Shown here piece after piece: positions 41,363 through 50,417 of a DNA stretch of 64,000 nt (its first letter is position 1; each line of letters begins with the position of its first letter). Source of the stretch: a bacterium M00.F.Ca.ET.205.01.1.1 (GTDB taxonomy: Bacteria > Pseudomonadota > Alphaproteobacteria > Rhizobiales > Rhizobiaceae); NCBI GenBank assembly GCA_004791255.1, contig SRUQ01000008.1:62001-126000 (forward strand). Direction: 5' to 3'. The notes under the pieces were generated by a model. That model was not told where the DNA came from. It ran no database searches and saw nothing but the letters and a program-made list of their open reading frames with translations. Position numbers and translations under genes: made by a program.

Positions 41363-42001
41363 CTATTTCGGCCGCTTGAACGCCTTTCGGTCCTTCTCGA
41401 CCTGGTTGCGGCAGACACATCCCTGCAGGTGATCGTTGACCAGGCCCATGGCCTGCATGAAGGCGTAGACGGTGGTTGGGCCGACGAAGCTCCAGCCGCG
41501 CTTCTTCAATTCCTTGGAGATGCGGACCGAGACCGCGGTGGTCGGGTTGGCGCGCAGATGGGCGAGGTCGACGATTTCGGGCCGCTCCTCCTTGCCGGGC
41601 TCGAGTCTCCAGAACCAGGCGGCCAGCGAGCCGAACTCATCGACCATTTCGCGGGCGCGTTTGGCGTTGTTGATGGTCGAGACGATCTTGCCGCGATGGC
41701 GGATGATGCCGGCATTTCCGAGCAGGCGCTCGACATCCTGTTCGGTGAAGGCGGCGACCTTGTCGAAGTCGAAGCCGGCGAAGGCCTCACGAAAATTCTC
41801 GCGCTTGCGCAGGATGGTCAGCCACGACAGGCCCGACTGGAACCCCTCAAGGCAGATCTTCTCGAACAGCCTGCGATCGTCGGCCATCGGCCGGCCCCAT
41901 TCATGGTCGTGGTAGTGCAAATAGTCAGGCAGGTTGCCGTGCCAGAAGCAGCGCACGACGCCGTCAGGACCGGCAAGCAGGCCGGTATTTTCATTGCTCA
42001 T
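41363..42001 (-). CDS. tag: DNA-3-methyladenine glycosylase I
   Basis: The 212-residue protein has the Tag signature: VRCFWHGNLPDYLHYHDHEW, GRPMADDRRLFEKICLEGFQ, GLSWLTILRKRENFREAFAG, and the C-terminal zinc ligands in GLVNDHLQGCVCR. It removes 3-methyladenine from alkylated DNA as the first step of base excision repair. The length is slightly above the E. coli enzyme. It is convergent with the small membrane gene at 41110. Confidence 0.94.
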   Translation of the reverse strand: MSNENTGLLAGPDGVVRCFWHGNLPDYLHYHDHEWGRPMADDRRLFEKICLEGFQSGLSWLTILRKRENFREAFAGFDFDKVAAFTEQDVERLLGNAGIIRHRGKIVSTINNAKRAREMVDEFGSLAAWFWRLEPGKEERPEIVDLAHLRANPTTAVSVRISKELKKRGWSFVGPTTVYAFMQAMGLVNDHLQGCVCRNQVEKDRKAFKRPK

Positions 42002-42210
42002 CCCGAAAAATCCATCCGTTAACGCGCTTTGCGCTGCTTTTACCGTGGCTTTACCAGATTCCTGAACCCAGCGGTAACCACACCAAAGGGTTTACTGCCA
42101 AAGCGGCATTTTACGCATTCCGATTCATGTTTCGGTTGCCGCTCGACGCCAATGATCGCCTAAACCCGGAGCGTCTTGCCCGGCGTATCAGACGATCAAG
42201 GTGCGTTCCG

Positions 42211-42948
42211 ATGAAATTGCTGCTTCCTCTGTTCAGCGCGGCGCTGCTTGCCGCAAGCGCCATGCCTTCCCATGCCGGCGACCGCTATGCCGACAGGCCG
42301 CCGGTGATGGTGAGTCCCGACCTTTCCGCACCCTGGGTGCTGCAGCTTGGCCATGCGCCGGGCATCGTGCGGCAGAACCGCCAGGCCCTGCAGCAGCCGC
42401 GCCAGCGCTATGCGCAACCGGCGCAGCCCGACCGGGTGCAGACGGCAGGCGTGCAGGCGCCGGCCAAGCGCATGGTCGCGCGCCCGCAGATCAACCCGGT
42501 CTACCTGCCGCAGGAAGTCGACTATGACGGCGGGCAAAAGCCGGGCACCATCGTCATCGATACGACGCAGAATTTCCTCTATCTAGTCGAGAAGAACGGC
42601 AAGGCCCGGCGCTATGGCGTCGGCACCGGCAAGCCCGGCTTCGAATGGTCGGGCACGCACAAGATCACCAACAAGCGCGAGTGGCCGGACTGGCGCCCGC
42701 CGGCGGAGATGATCAAGCGCGAGGCCGCCAAGGGCCGCTATTTGCCGACCTATCTGGCCGGCGGCATGGAAAACCCGCTCGGCGCGCGCGCACTCTATCT
42801 CGGCACGACGGAATATCGCATCCACGGCACCAACCAGCCGTGGACGATCGGCGGCGCGGTGTCATCGGGCTGCATCCGCATGCGCAACGAGGACGTGGTC
42901 GACCTCTACGAACGGGTCAATGTCGGAACCACGGTCGAGGTGATATAG
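42211..42948 (+). CDS. L,D-transpeptidase (YkuD domain), exported
   Basis: The 245-residue protein starts MKLLLPLFSAALLAASAM, a signal peptide ending near HAG. A proline- and glutamine-rich linker (residues 50-95) precedes the YkuD domain: GTIVIDTTQNFLYLVEKNGK, RYGVGTGKPGF, EYRIHGTNQP, and the catalytic SSGCIRMRNEDVVDLYERV. The active-site pattern HG...S-x-G-C-x-R is intact. It forms 3-3 crosslinks or attaches proteins to peptidoglycan in the periplasm. A strong terminator follows at 43035. Confidence 0.92.
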   Translation: MKLLLPLFSAALLAASAMPSHAGDRYADRPPVMVSPDLSAPWVLQLGHAPGIVRQNRQALQQPRQRYAQPAQPDRVQTAGVQAPAKRMVARPQINPVYLPQEVDYDGGQKPGTIVIDTTQNFLYLVEKNGKARRYGVGTGKPGFEWSGTHKITNKREWPDWRPPAEMIKREAAKGRYLPTYLAGGMENPLGARALYLGTTEYRIHGTNQPWTIGGAVSSGCIRMRNEDVVDLYERVNVGTTVEVI

Positions 42949-43034
42949 TAATTCTCACGAATCACCTGATCCGGCTTTGCCTGGATCGGAAGGAATAACG
43001 GGGGACGGGCCGTATGGGGATGCGGTCGGTCAAG

Positions 43035-43070
43035 AAGGGCAGCGCGGGAAACCGCGCTGCCCTTTCTTTT
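43035..43070 (+). terminator. intrinsic terminator after the L,D-transpeptidase gene
   Basis: AAGGGCAGCGCGG (43035-43047) pairs with CCGCGCTGCCCTT (43052-43064) around the tetraloop GAAA, followed by TCTTTT. This is a near-ideal Rho-independent terminator. Confidence 0.93.
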
Positions 43071-43205
43071 TGATCGTTGTGCGATGCCGTGCCTGACACG
43101 GCCCGCGTCGTTGCGTCGCGCGGAAAGCATGATCGTTCGCTTTCATGCTGCCATTTTCGATGGTCTTTTGCTATTTGGGCGCGATCAACGAAAGAGTTCT
43201 CCCCC

Positions 43206-44126
43206 ATGTCCCTGCCCGATGACAGCCGCTATCTCAAAGGCGGTCCGGTTGCCAAGCGCATCATCGCCGCCGTGCGCGAGGATGCGGCCATTGCGCGTTC
43301 CGAGGGTTTTCCGCCCAAGCTGATCTCGATCACCGTCGGCGACACCGATGCCGTCGATGTCTATGTGCGCAACCAGCGCGCCAAGGCGGAACTGGCCGGG
43401 ATCGACTTCGAGGAGAGGCGCTTTCCGGCCACCATCACCGCGGGCGAACTGGAAGCGGCAATCCATGGCCTCAACGCCGATCCGCGCGTCACCGGCATCA
43501 TCATCCAGCGGCCGGTGCCGACGCATATCCCGATCAAGACGCTGCAGGCGGCGGTGCATCCGCTGAAGGACGTCGAGGGCATGCACCCGGCCTCGATCGG
43601 CAACATCGTCTACAACCAGCTTGACCTGGCGCCCTGCACGGCGGCGGCCTCGGTCGAACTGCTCAAGGAAACCGGGCTCGATCTCAAGGGGCTGGAAGTC
43701 GTCATCGTCGGCCATTCGGAAATCGTCGGCAAGCCGATCGCCTTCCTGCTGATGAGCGAAGGCGCGACGGTCACCGTCTGCCATCACATGACGCGGTCTG
43801 TCGCAGCGCATGCGCGCCGCGCCGACGCGCTGTTCGTTGCCGTCGGCAAGCCGCGGCTGATCAAGGCCGACATGGTCAAGCCAGGCGCTGCCGTCATCGA
43901 TATCGGAATCAACTCGGAAATCGGACCGGACGGCACCAGCCGCATCGTCGGCGATGTCGACACCGACAGCGTGAAGGACGTGGCCTCCTGGATCACGCCG
44001 GTTCCGGGCGGCGTCGGTCCGATCACTGTGGCGATCCTGCTGCGCAACACCATGGTGGCGCTCAGCCGCCAGCGCGCGCTCTACGAGGCGACCTACGGGA
44101 CGGCGGACAGGCTCGCGGCAGAGTAG
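43206..44126 (+). CDS. FolD-like methylenetetrahydrofolate dehydrogenase paralogue with altered active site
   Basis: The 306-residue protein starts MSLPDDSRYLKGGPVAKRII. The NADP site (VVIVGHSEIVGKPIAFLLM) and the family C-terminus (SWITPVPGGVGPITVAILL) are typical of FolD. However, the catalytic Lys of YVxxK is Gln (YVRNQRAK), the VQLPLP loop is IQRPVP, and KDVDGF is KDVEGM. Loss of that Lys is expected to reduce or abolish the cyclohydrolase step while dehydrogenase activity might remain. It is probably a second FolD-type protein specialised for another role; the genome's canonical folD would be elsewhere. The start at 43206 is the family-like one. Confidence 0.85.
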   Translation: MSLPDDSRYLKGGPVAKRIIAAVREDAAIARSEGFPPKLISITVGDTDAVDVYVRNQRAKAELAGIDFEERRFPATITAGELEAAIHGLNADPRVTGIIIQRPVPTHIPIKTLQAAVHPLKDVEGMHPASIGNIVYNQLDLAPCTAAASVELLKETGLDLKGLEVVIVGHSEIVGKPIAFLLMSEGATVTVCHHMTRSVAAHARRADALFVAVGKPRLIKADMVKPGAAVIDIGINSEIGPDGTSRIVGDVDTDSVKDVASWITPVPGGVGPITVAILLRNTMVALSRQRALYEATYGTADRLAAE

Positions 44127-44138
44127 TGCCGGAGCGCC

Positions 44139-45464
44139 CTACTCCGCGGCGACCAACGTCTCGTCAGCAACGCCTTCCGGCTTCGGCCCGCCATAGGCCC
44201 AGTCGAGCAGCTTGATCGTGTGCACCACCGGCAGCTTTGCTGCCGAAGCGATCTGGGTGATGCAGCCGATGTTGCCGGTGGCAACAATCGAAGCCCCGGT
44301 CGCCTCGATGTTTCTCACTTTGCGATCGCGCAGCCTGGCCGAAATCTCTGACTGCAGGATGTTGTAGGTGCCGGCCGAGCCGCAGCACAGATGGCCCTCG
44401 CGCGGCTCGCGCACGATAAAGCCGGCCTTGGCCAAGAGTTCCTTCGGCTGACGGATGATCTTCTGGCCGTGCTGCATCGAGCAGGCGGAATGATAAGCGA
44501 CGACCGTGCCCGGCTTGCGCACCGGTTCGGGCAAGTCGATGGCCGCCAGATATTCGGTAATGTCCTTGGCCAGCGCCGAGACCCGCGCGGCCTTGTCGGC
44601 ATAGGCTGGGTCGAGCCGCAGCATGAAGCCGTAATCCTTGATCGTTGTGCCGCAGCCCGACGCGGTGATGATGATGGCGTCGAGCCCGCCTTGCGAGAGG
44701 AGGCTGGTCCAGGCATCGACATTCTGCCTGGCCGAGGCAAGGGCGGCTTCCTCCCTGCCCATATGGTGGACCAGCGCGCCGCAACAGCCCTCGCCCGGCG
44801 ACACCACAACCTCGACGCCGAGCCGTGTCAGCAGCGAGATGGTCGTATCGTTGATGCCGGGATCGAGCACCGACTGCGCGCAACCGGTCAGGATGGCGAC
44901 GCGGCCTCTTTTGATACCCTGCCCGGGGTGGATGCCGGGTGAGGCCATTGGCGACGCCGTGGGGATCGATGCCGGCGCGAGCTTGAGCATGGCACTGAGC
45001 GGCTTCAGCGCCGGGATTTTTTCGAACAGGCCGATGAACGGCCGGCCAAGCTTCGCCAACCGGAGCGCGGCGCGGAAGCGCCGGGGATAGGGCAGCACGA
45101 AAGCCAGCAGGGCGCGGGTCAGGCGATCCGGCAGTGGCCGCCTGTATGTCTCCTGGATATGGGCGCGGGCATGGTCGACCAGATGCATGTAATTGACGCC
45201 GGACGGACAGGTGGTCATGCAGGCCAGGCACGACAGGCAACGGTCGATATGGGTGACGATCTCCTTGTCGGCGGGACGGCCGTTTTCCAGCATGTCCTTG
45301 ATCAGGTAAATGCGGCCGCGTGGCGAATCCAGCTCGTTGCCAAGCGTCACATAGGTCGGGCAGGTGGCGGTGCAGAAGCCGCAATGCACGCATTTGCGCA
45401 GGATCTTTTCCGATTCCGCGACATCAGGATCGGCAAGCTGCGCGGCTGAGAAATTGGTTTGCAT
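44139..45464 (-). CDS. glcF: glycolate oxidase iron-sulfur subunit
   Basis: The 441-residue protein has two [4Fe-4S] motifs near the N-terminus: CVHCGFCTATCPTYV and CLSCLACMTTCPSGV. Two CCG domains follow (SPGEGCCGALVHHMG, then GHLCCGSAGTYN), giving the heterodisulfide-reductase-like fold. With GlcD and GlcE it oxidises glycolate to glyoxylate and passes electrons to quinone at the membrane. It starts 13 bases after the glcE stop, in an operon. Confidence 0.95.
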   Translation of the reverse strand: MQTNFSAAQLADPDVAESEKILRKCVHCGFCTATCPTYVTLGNELDSPRGRIYLIKDMLENGRPADKEIVTHIDRCLSCLACMTTCPSGVNYMHLVDHARAHIQETYRRPLPDRLTRALLAFVLPYPRRFRAALRLAKLGRPFIGLFEKIPALKPLSAMLKLAPASIPTASPMASPGIHPGQGIKRGRVAILTGCAQSVLDPGINDTTISLLTRLGVEVVVSPGEGCCGALVHHMGREEAALASARQNVDAWTSLLSQGGLDAIIITASGCGTTIKDYGFMLRLDPAYADKAARVSALAKDITEYLAAIDLPEPVRKPGTVVAYHSACSMQHGQKIIRQPKELLAKAGFIVREPREGHLCCGSAGTYNILQSEISARLRDRKVRNIEATGASIVATGNIGCITQIASAAKLPVVHTIKLLDWAYGGPKPEGVADETLVAAE

Positions 45465-45476
45465 CGCGTTCCGGTC

Positions 45477-46682
45477 CTAGGCCATGCGGCCGGGATTGAG
45501 GATGTTCTTGGGGTCGAATTCCTGCTTCAGCCGCCGGCTGAGCGCGGCCAGCGCCGGCGCCTGCGGCTCGAACACCGGCAGCGCGGCGCGGTGGGCGGGT
45601 GCAGCGCGTACCAGCGTCGCGTGGCCGCCGCCATGTTTTCTGAGCAACCCGCGAAGCAGAGCGGCTTCCGGATCGCCCTCTTCCATGCGCAGCCACACCA
45701 GCCCGCCCTGCCAGTCATAATAGGCGCTGACGGCGGCCTGCATGCGCAAGGTCAGCACCATCTGGTGCGCCTGGGACGGCGCCATCGACACGCGCCAGAC
45801 CGGTTTCTCGCCGCCATCGGCAAAGGGCCTGATATCTCTGATATCGCGCCACAGGCCGGTCGAAGCTTCGCCGGCGATTTCTTCCAGCGGCCCGGCGCCT
45901 CCGAGCAGCGCCTTCAGCGCCGCGATGCGATAGGCGACGGAGGGGCCAAAACCTTCGACGCGCAGCAGCGTCGCGGCATCGCTACCGAGGCTGCCGCCGG
46001 TGACACGCGCGGCAATGCGCTCCGGCAGATGGGCGGCGCTCGACACCTCGGCACTGGAGCCGAGCGCTATGGCCATGGCGCTTGCCGCGGCATCGTCGAG
46101 CAGGCCGCGCACGGCGAGCGTCACCTCGGTCTCGGCCGCCGGCAGCACCTTGAAGATGACATCGGTGAACACGGCGAGCGTGCCCCAGCTGTTGGCCATC
46201 AGCTTGGAGAGATCATAACCAGTGACGTTCTTGACCACGCGGCCGCCCGACTTGAACGCCTCGCCGCGCCCGGAGACCACGTTGATGCCCAGTATATGAT
46301 CGCGCGCCGCGCCGGCCTTCAGCCGGCGCGGCCCGGACAGGTTCGCGGCGAGCACGCCGCCGATGGTGCCCTTGCCCGGTTCGCCGCCAAGCAGCGGACC
46401 GTAGTCCATCGGCTCGAAAGCGAGCTGCTGACCGTTTTCCGCCAGCAGCTTTTCGATCTCGGCCAACGGCGTGCCTGCCTTCGCCGACAGCACCAGTTCG
46501 GCCGGTTCGTAGAGGGTGACGCCCGAGAATTTCGACAGGTCGAGCGTGTGCTCGGTCTGCAGCGGGCGACCGATGCCGCGCTTGGAGCCGTGGCCGAGGA
46601 TTTCGAGGGGGGATTCTTCCGCGGCTGCCCAGGCGATGGTGGAGAGGACTTCAGCTGGAGTGGCGGGGGCAAAGGTAGTCAT
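45477..46682 (-). CDS. glcE: glycolate oxidase FAD-binding subunit GlcE
   Basis: The 401-residue protein has an FAD-binding PCMH domain (GKGTIGGVLAANLSGPRRLK, then HILGINVVSGRGEAFKSGGR, and VKNVTGYDLSKLMANSWGTL) and the C-terminal oxidase region ending FDPKNILNPGRMA. It lacks the longer cap of GlcD, as is usual for GlcE. It forms the glycolate oxidase complex with GlcD and GlcF. A 258-base spacer with repeats and an unrelated gene separate it from glcD. Confidence 0.93.
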   Translation of the reverse strand: MTTFAPATPAEVLSTIAWAAAEESPLEILGHGSKRGIGRPLQTEHTLDLSKFSGVTLYEPAELVLSAKAGTPLAEIEKLLAENGQQLAFEPMDYGPLLGGEPGKGTIGGVLAANLSGPRRLKAGAARDHILGINVVSGRGEAFKSGGRVVKNVTGYDLSKLMANSWGTLAVFTDVIFKVLPAAETEVTLAVRGLLDDAAASAMAIALGSSAEVSSAAHLPERIAARVTGGSLGSDAATLLRVEGFGPSVAYRIAALKALLGGAGPLEEIAGEASTGLWRDIRDIRPFADGGEKPVWRVSMAPSQAHQMVLTLRMQAAVSAYYDWQGGLVWLRMEEGDPEAALLRGLLRKHGGGHATLVRAAPAHRAALPVFEPQAPALAALSRRLKQEFDPKNILNPGRMA

Positions 46683-46749
46683 AGGTTCGCGCCTTTCCTC
46701 GCCCCCGCAAAGCGGGGGAGAGAGGATAGGCCGAGTTCTGTCGCGCCCC

Positions 46750-46896
46750 CCTCTGTCCTGCCGGCCATCTCCCCCTCAAGGGGGGAGATCAGATGTCGCG
46801 CAGGGTTTCGCCAATCCTCTGCGTTGAAGAAAGGGCGAAGCGCACGAACTGCCAATCTACCTCCTTGAGGGGGAGATGTCCGGCAGGACAGAGAGG
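46750..46896. repeat. rhizobial palindromic repeat element upstream of glcE
   Basis: An arm at 46750-46781 (CCTCTGTCCTGCCGGCCATC plus TCCCCCTCAAGG) is repeated in inverse orientation at 46863-46896 with one small indel and one mismatch. A smaller hairpin, CCCCCGC/GCGGGGG, is at 46702-46718. Elements of this type are dispersed in Mesorhizobium intergenic DNA. Confidence 0.75.
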
Positions 46897-46940
46897 GGTG
46901 TGCGGTGACGGGGACAGAAGCGTTCATGGTCAACCCACAA

Positions 46941-47348
46941 TCACCTCAGAACTGCATGAGTTAACGCCGCGAAGACCCAGATCTTGTCCTTGTCTAACGG
47001 CTCATGGTTTTGAAGCTTGAACTGGCCTTGTTGGGTGATGCTCAGCAAATTCCAGCCATGCTTAAGGCCGTCACGCTTGCGTTTCAGCTGCAGGTATCCG
47101 CGTCCGACGAGCCAGCGCATATCCTCCGTATAGGGCGGCCAGTACTGACGACCAACCGAAAGACCTTCCTTGTAGAAATCCTGAATGGCCCAAAGCAATG
47201 CCATGCGACGGCGCATACCGGGTGGGGAAACAAGCGGGAGCGTAGGCCGATTCCGTAGGCGCTCGATCTCTATTCGTCCCTCCGCCACCCGTTGCTTCCA
47301 CGGCACCGGGCGATTTGCCCACCTTGCAGGTCCTGCCAAGCGTCCCAT
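46941..47348 (-). CDS. hypothetical protein inserted in the glycolate oxidase operon
   Basis: The 135-residue protein starts MGRLAGPARWANRPVPWKQR, just after the glcD stop. The middle is helical (MALLWAIQDFYKEGLSV, then EDMRWLVGRGYLQLKRK), with a winged-helix look followed by the strand pair LLSITQQGQFKL. The ORF is less GC-rich than glcD and glcE, which suggests later acquisition. It may be translated with the operon. No domain is recognised with confidence; a DNA-binding role is possible from the winged-helix pattern only. Confidence 0.55.
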   Translation of the reverse strand: MGRLAGPARWANRPVPWKQRVAEGRIEIERLRNRPTLPLVSPPGMRRRMALLWAIQDFYKEGLSVGRQYWPPYTEDMRWLVGRGYLQLKRKRDGLKHGWNLLSITQQGQFKLQNHEPLDKDKIWVFAALTHAVLR

Positions 47349-47349
47349 C

Positions 47350-48846
47350 TCAAAACCTCGGAATATCCGGAAATGCCACCTGCCCGCGATGCACATGCAT
47401 GCGCCCCAACTCGGCGCAGCGGCGCAGTTGCGGGAAGACCTTGCCCGGGTTGAGCAGATGGTTGGGGTCGAAGGCGCATTTGACGCGCATTTGCTGGTCG
47501 AGGTCGAGCTGACTGAACATCTCCGGCATCAGGTCGCGCTTCTCCACGCCGACGCCGTGTTCGCCGGTCAACACGCCGCCGACCTTGACGCAGAGCCGCA
47601 ATATGTCGGCGCCGAAGCTTTCAGCCTTGTCGAGCTCGCCCGGTACATTGGCGTCGTAGAGGATCAGCGGATGCAGGTTGCCGTCGCCGGCGTGGAAGAC
47701 GTTGGCGACGCCGAGCCCGTATTTTTCCGACAGCTCGCGCATGCCGGCGAGCACGCGCGGCAATTCCTTGCGCGGGATGGTGCCGTCCATGCAGTAATAG
47801 TCGGGCGAGATGCGGCCGACCGCCGGGAACGCCGCCTTGCGGCCCGCCCAGAAGCTCAGCCGTTCCTGCTCGGACTGCGAAATACGGCAGGTGGTGGAGC
47901 CGTTGCGGATGGCGATCGCCTCGACGGCGGTGATGAGATGGTCGACCTCGACACCGGGGCCGTCCAGTTCGACGATGAGCAGCGCCTCGACATCGAGGGG
48001 ATAGCCGGCATGGACGAAATCCTCGGCCGCATGGATCGCCGGCCGATCCATCATCTCCATGCCGCCTGGAATGATGCCGGCGCCGATGATGTCGGCGACG
48101 CACTGGCCGCCCTGCTCGCTGGTCGGAAAGCCGATCAGCAATGCGCGCGCCGTTTCCGGCTTCTTCAGAATGCGCACGGTGACCTCGGTGACGACGCCGA
48201 GCAGGCCTTCGGAGCCGGTCATGACGCCGAGCAGGTCGTAGCCTTCGCTATCCAGATGATAGCCGCCGAGCCGCACCACCTCGCCATTCATCAGCACCAT
48301 CTCGATGCCCAGCACATTGTTGGCGGTGAGGCCGTATTTCAGGCAGTGCACACCGCCGGAATTTTCCGCGACGTTGCCGCCGATCGAGCAGGCGATCTGG
48401 GAGGATGGATCGGGGGCATAGTAAAAGCCCTCCTGCTCGACGGCTGACGTGATGCCGAGATTGGTGACGCCCGGCTGGGCGACGACGATGCGGTTGGGGT
48501 AGTCGACCTGAAGGATGCGGTTGAAGCGGCTCATCACCAGAAGCACCGCATCTTCCAGCGGCAGCGCGCCGCCCGACAGCGAGGTGCCGGAGCCGCGCGG
48601 CACGACGCGGATGTTGCGGTCGTTGCAGTATTTCAGCACGCGCGAGACCTGGGCCACCGTTTCGGGTAGCACCACCACCAGCGGCAATTGCCGATAGGCG
48701 GTGAGACCGTCGCTTTCGAAGACGCGCATTTCATTGGCTGCGTCGACCACGCCCTCGCCCGGCACGATGATGCGCATGTCGGCGACGATCTCGGCGCGCC
48801 GGCTCATCGTGGCGGCGTCTGGCTTCGGCATGGCAAGGCCGGACAT
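47350..48846 (-). CDS. glcD: glycolate oxidase subunit GlcD (FAD-linked)
   Basis: The 498-residue protein starts MSGLAMPKPDAATM; the ATG at 48846 has GAGG nine bases upstream, better than one at 48858. The PCMH FAD domain has VVPRGSGTSLSGGALPLED, CSIGGNVAENSGGVHCLKYG and GSEGLLGVVTEVTVRI. The C-terminal part has NVFHAGDGNLHPLILYD and GEHGVGVEKRD with the catalytic His residues. It is the catalytic subunit for 2-hydroxyacids such as glycolate and D-lactate. A perfect inverted repeat just upstream (48861-48895) is a likely operator. Confidence 0.94.
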   Translation of the reverse strand: MSGLAMPKPDAATMSRRAEIVADMRIIVPGEGVVDAANEMRVFESDGLTAYRQLPLVVVLPETVAQVSRVLKYCNDRNIRVVPRGSGTSLSGGALPLEDAVLLVMSRFNRILQVDYPNRIVVAQPGVTNLGITSAVEQEGFYYAPDPSSQIACSIGGNVAENSGGVHCLKYGLTANNVLGIEMVLMNGEVVRLGGYHLDSEGYDLLGVMTGSEGLLGVVTEVTVRILKKPETARALLIGFPTSEQGGQCVADIIGAGIIPGGMEMMDRPAIHAAEDFVHAGYPLDVEALLIVELDGPGVEVDHLITAVEAIAIRNGSTTCRISQSEQERLSFWAGRKAAFPAVGRISPDYYCMDGTIPRKELPRVLAGMRELSEKYGLGVANVFHAGDGNLHPLILYDANVPGELDKAESFGADILRLCVKVGGVLTGEHGVGVEKRDLMPEMFSQLDLDQQMRVKCAFDPNHLLNPGKVFPQLRRCAELGRMHVHRGQVAFPDIPRF

Positions 48847-48860
48847 GGGCAGCCTCATTT

Positions 48861-48895
48861 CGCTTGACTGGTCAAAATCTTTTACCAGTCAAGCG
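48861..48895. promoter_or_regulatory. perfect 12+12 inverted repeat upstream of glcD, probable GntR/LldR-type operator
   Basis: CGCTTGACTGGT (48861-48872) and ACCAGTCAAGCG (48884-48895) are exact reverse complements with an 11-base AT-rich spacer. The TGGT-N-ACCA core is of the type bound by FCD-GntR regulators of lactate and glycolate genes. It lies 15-49 bases upstream of the glcD start, so binding would affect transcription initiation. A related site lies upstream of the GntR gene at 50549. Confidence 0.75.
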
Positions 48896-49033
48896 CGCCG
48901 CATGCAAATCCTGCTTTGGTCGAGGGCTATCATTGAGGTGTCGATCGCCTTCCGTCGCGGCAATCTGCCGCTGTTTCACCCTTGCCTTCACGAGGGAAGT
49001 GAGCGGGGGCGGCGCAAAGGACGGCGATCTACG

Positions 49034-49086
49034 AGCCCCCACCCCGATCCGTTTTGCGGATCGACCCTCCCCACGCGGGGGAGGGT
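49034..49086. repeat. rhizobial intergenic hairpin element
   Basis: Two neighbouring hairpins are present: GATCCG/CGGATC at about 49046-49062, and ACCCTCCCC/GGGGGAGGGT at about 49064-49086. The composite is typical of dispersed Mesorhizobium repeats downstream of genes and may end the DUF3422 transcript. Confidence 0.6.
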
Positions 49087-49094
49087 AAAGGACG

Positions 49095-50417
49095 CTACTC
49101 GCCTGGATGCTTGCCGGGTTCGGAATGCATGAGCCGCACGCGGCGGACGGCCCACCACACAAGCAGGATGGCGACCGGCACCGAGGCGGCGGTGACGACC
49201 TCGGGCGCGAAGGCATGGCCGAAGACCGAGGCGCCCTTGGCGACATAGCCGATGAGGCCGACGACATAATAGGACACGGCGGCGACCGAGAGGCCCTCGA
49301 CCGTCTGCTGCAGCCGCAGTTGCAGGCGGGCGCGGTTGTTCATCGAGGCCAGCAAATCGCGGTTCTGCTTCTCGACCTCGACATCGACCCAGGTGCGCAG
49401 CAGCGTGGTAGCGCGGGTGAGTTTGCGCGACAAATTGGCCTGGCGCTCCTCGACCGAGCGGCAGGTGCGCATGGCTGGCGCCATGCGCCGCTGCAGGAAG
49501 CCCGACCAGGTGTCGTAGCCCTGCACGGCCTCCTCATCCAGCGCCTCGAGGCGCTCGGTGACAATCCCGTCATAGGCGCGGCTGGCGCCAAAGCGATAGA
49601 GGCTGGAGGCGGCATCGGCCTCCAGTTCGGCGGCGAGCTCGGTCAGGTCGGCGAGCAGCGTCTGGCTGTCGCGGGTCTCGGCCCCCTTCATCTCCAGCGT
49701 GGTCTGGGCCAGCCTGTCCTCAATGCGGCGGGCGCGGCCGGACAAGGTCAGCGCCAGCGGCAGGCCGAGCATGGCAAGCGTGCGATAGGTCTCGATGTCG
49801 ATCAGCCGCTGCGACAGCGCGCCGGTGCTGGCCGGGGACAGGCCGCGGTCAAGCATCAGCATGCGGGTCATGCCGTCGCCGTCCTGGCGAAAGTCGGTGA
49901 TGATGGCCGCATTGCCGCGCTCGACCAGCGAGTAGCAAAGGCTGGTCGGGTCGAAGCCGGCAATCAGCCGCTCGCTTGCCTGCGTCCATTTGCGGATTTC
50001 GAGCCTGATGCCCGAGATGACGGTTCCCGGCGGGGAGAAGCCGTTGCCGAACGGCGAATCCTCCTGCGCCCTGCCGCTTTCGGAAAGCGGCCCTTCCCAG
50101 AGATAGGTCGAAAATTCCGTATGCCGCTCCCAGCGCAGCGAGCCCTTGCCCCATTTCATGGCGTGGTGGCGAGCCTGGCGGTCGGGCGTGGCGATGCCGA
50201 GGCGCCGGGACAGTTCCGACAGCACCGCATGGTCGACGCCGGAGCCGCCCTCGGTCATGAACGACAACTGGATCAGCACTCGGGGCTTTTCGACCAGCGG
50301 ATGCGGGCGGGCATGGACCTCGCCCAAGGCGCCGGGCCGGCCCTCATGCGCGGGGAAACCCATGACGCTGCCCTGCGCGCGCGGCTGGAATTCGAGATTC
50401 GACGTCTCGTCCGACAC
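49095..50417 (-). CDS. DUF3422 family membrane-anchored protein
   Basis: The 440-residue protein has the DUF3422 pattern HARPHPLVEKPRVLIQLSFM, HHAMKWGKGSLRWERHTEFS, then YLWEGPL near the N-terminus. A long helical part with ERQANLSRKLTRATTLLRT follows. Two C-terminal hydrophobic segments (SVAAVSYYVVGLIGYVAKG and VTAASVPVAILLVWWAV) anchor it in the membrane. A GTG at 50417 with GGGGGACC upstream is the likely start. The function is unknown, although homologues are widespread in proteobacteria. It is divergent from the GntR gene. Confidence 0.85.
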   Translation of the reverse strand: MSDETSNLEFQPRAQGSVMGFPAHEGRPGALGEVHARPHPLVEKPRVLIQLSFMTEGGSGVDHAVLSELSRRLGIATPDRQARHHAMKWGKGSLRWERHTEFSTYLWEGPLSESGRAQEDSPFGNGFSPPGTVISGIRLEIRKWTQASERLIAGFDPTSLCYSLVERGNAAIITDFRQDGDGMTRMLMLDRGLSPASTGALSQRLIDIETYRTLAMLGLPLALTLSGRARRIEDRLAQTTLEMKGAETRDSQTLLADLTELAAELEADAASSLYRFGASRAYDGIVTERLEALDEEAVQGYDTWSGFLQRRMAPAMRTCRSVEERQANLSRKLTRATTLLRTWVDVEVEKQNRDLLASMNNRARLQLRLQQTVEGLSVAAVSYYVVGLIGYVAKGASVFGHAFAPEVVTAASVPVAILLVWWAVRRVRLMHSEPGKHPGE

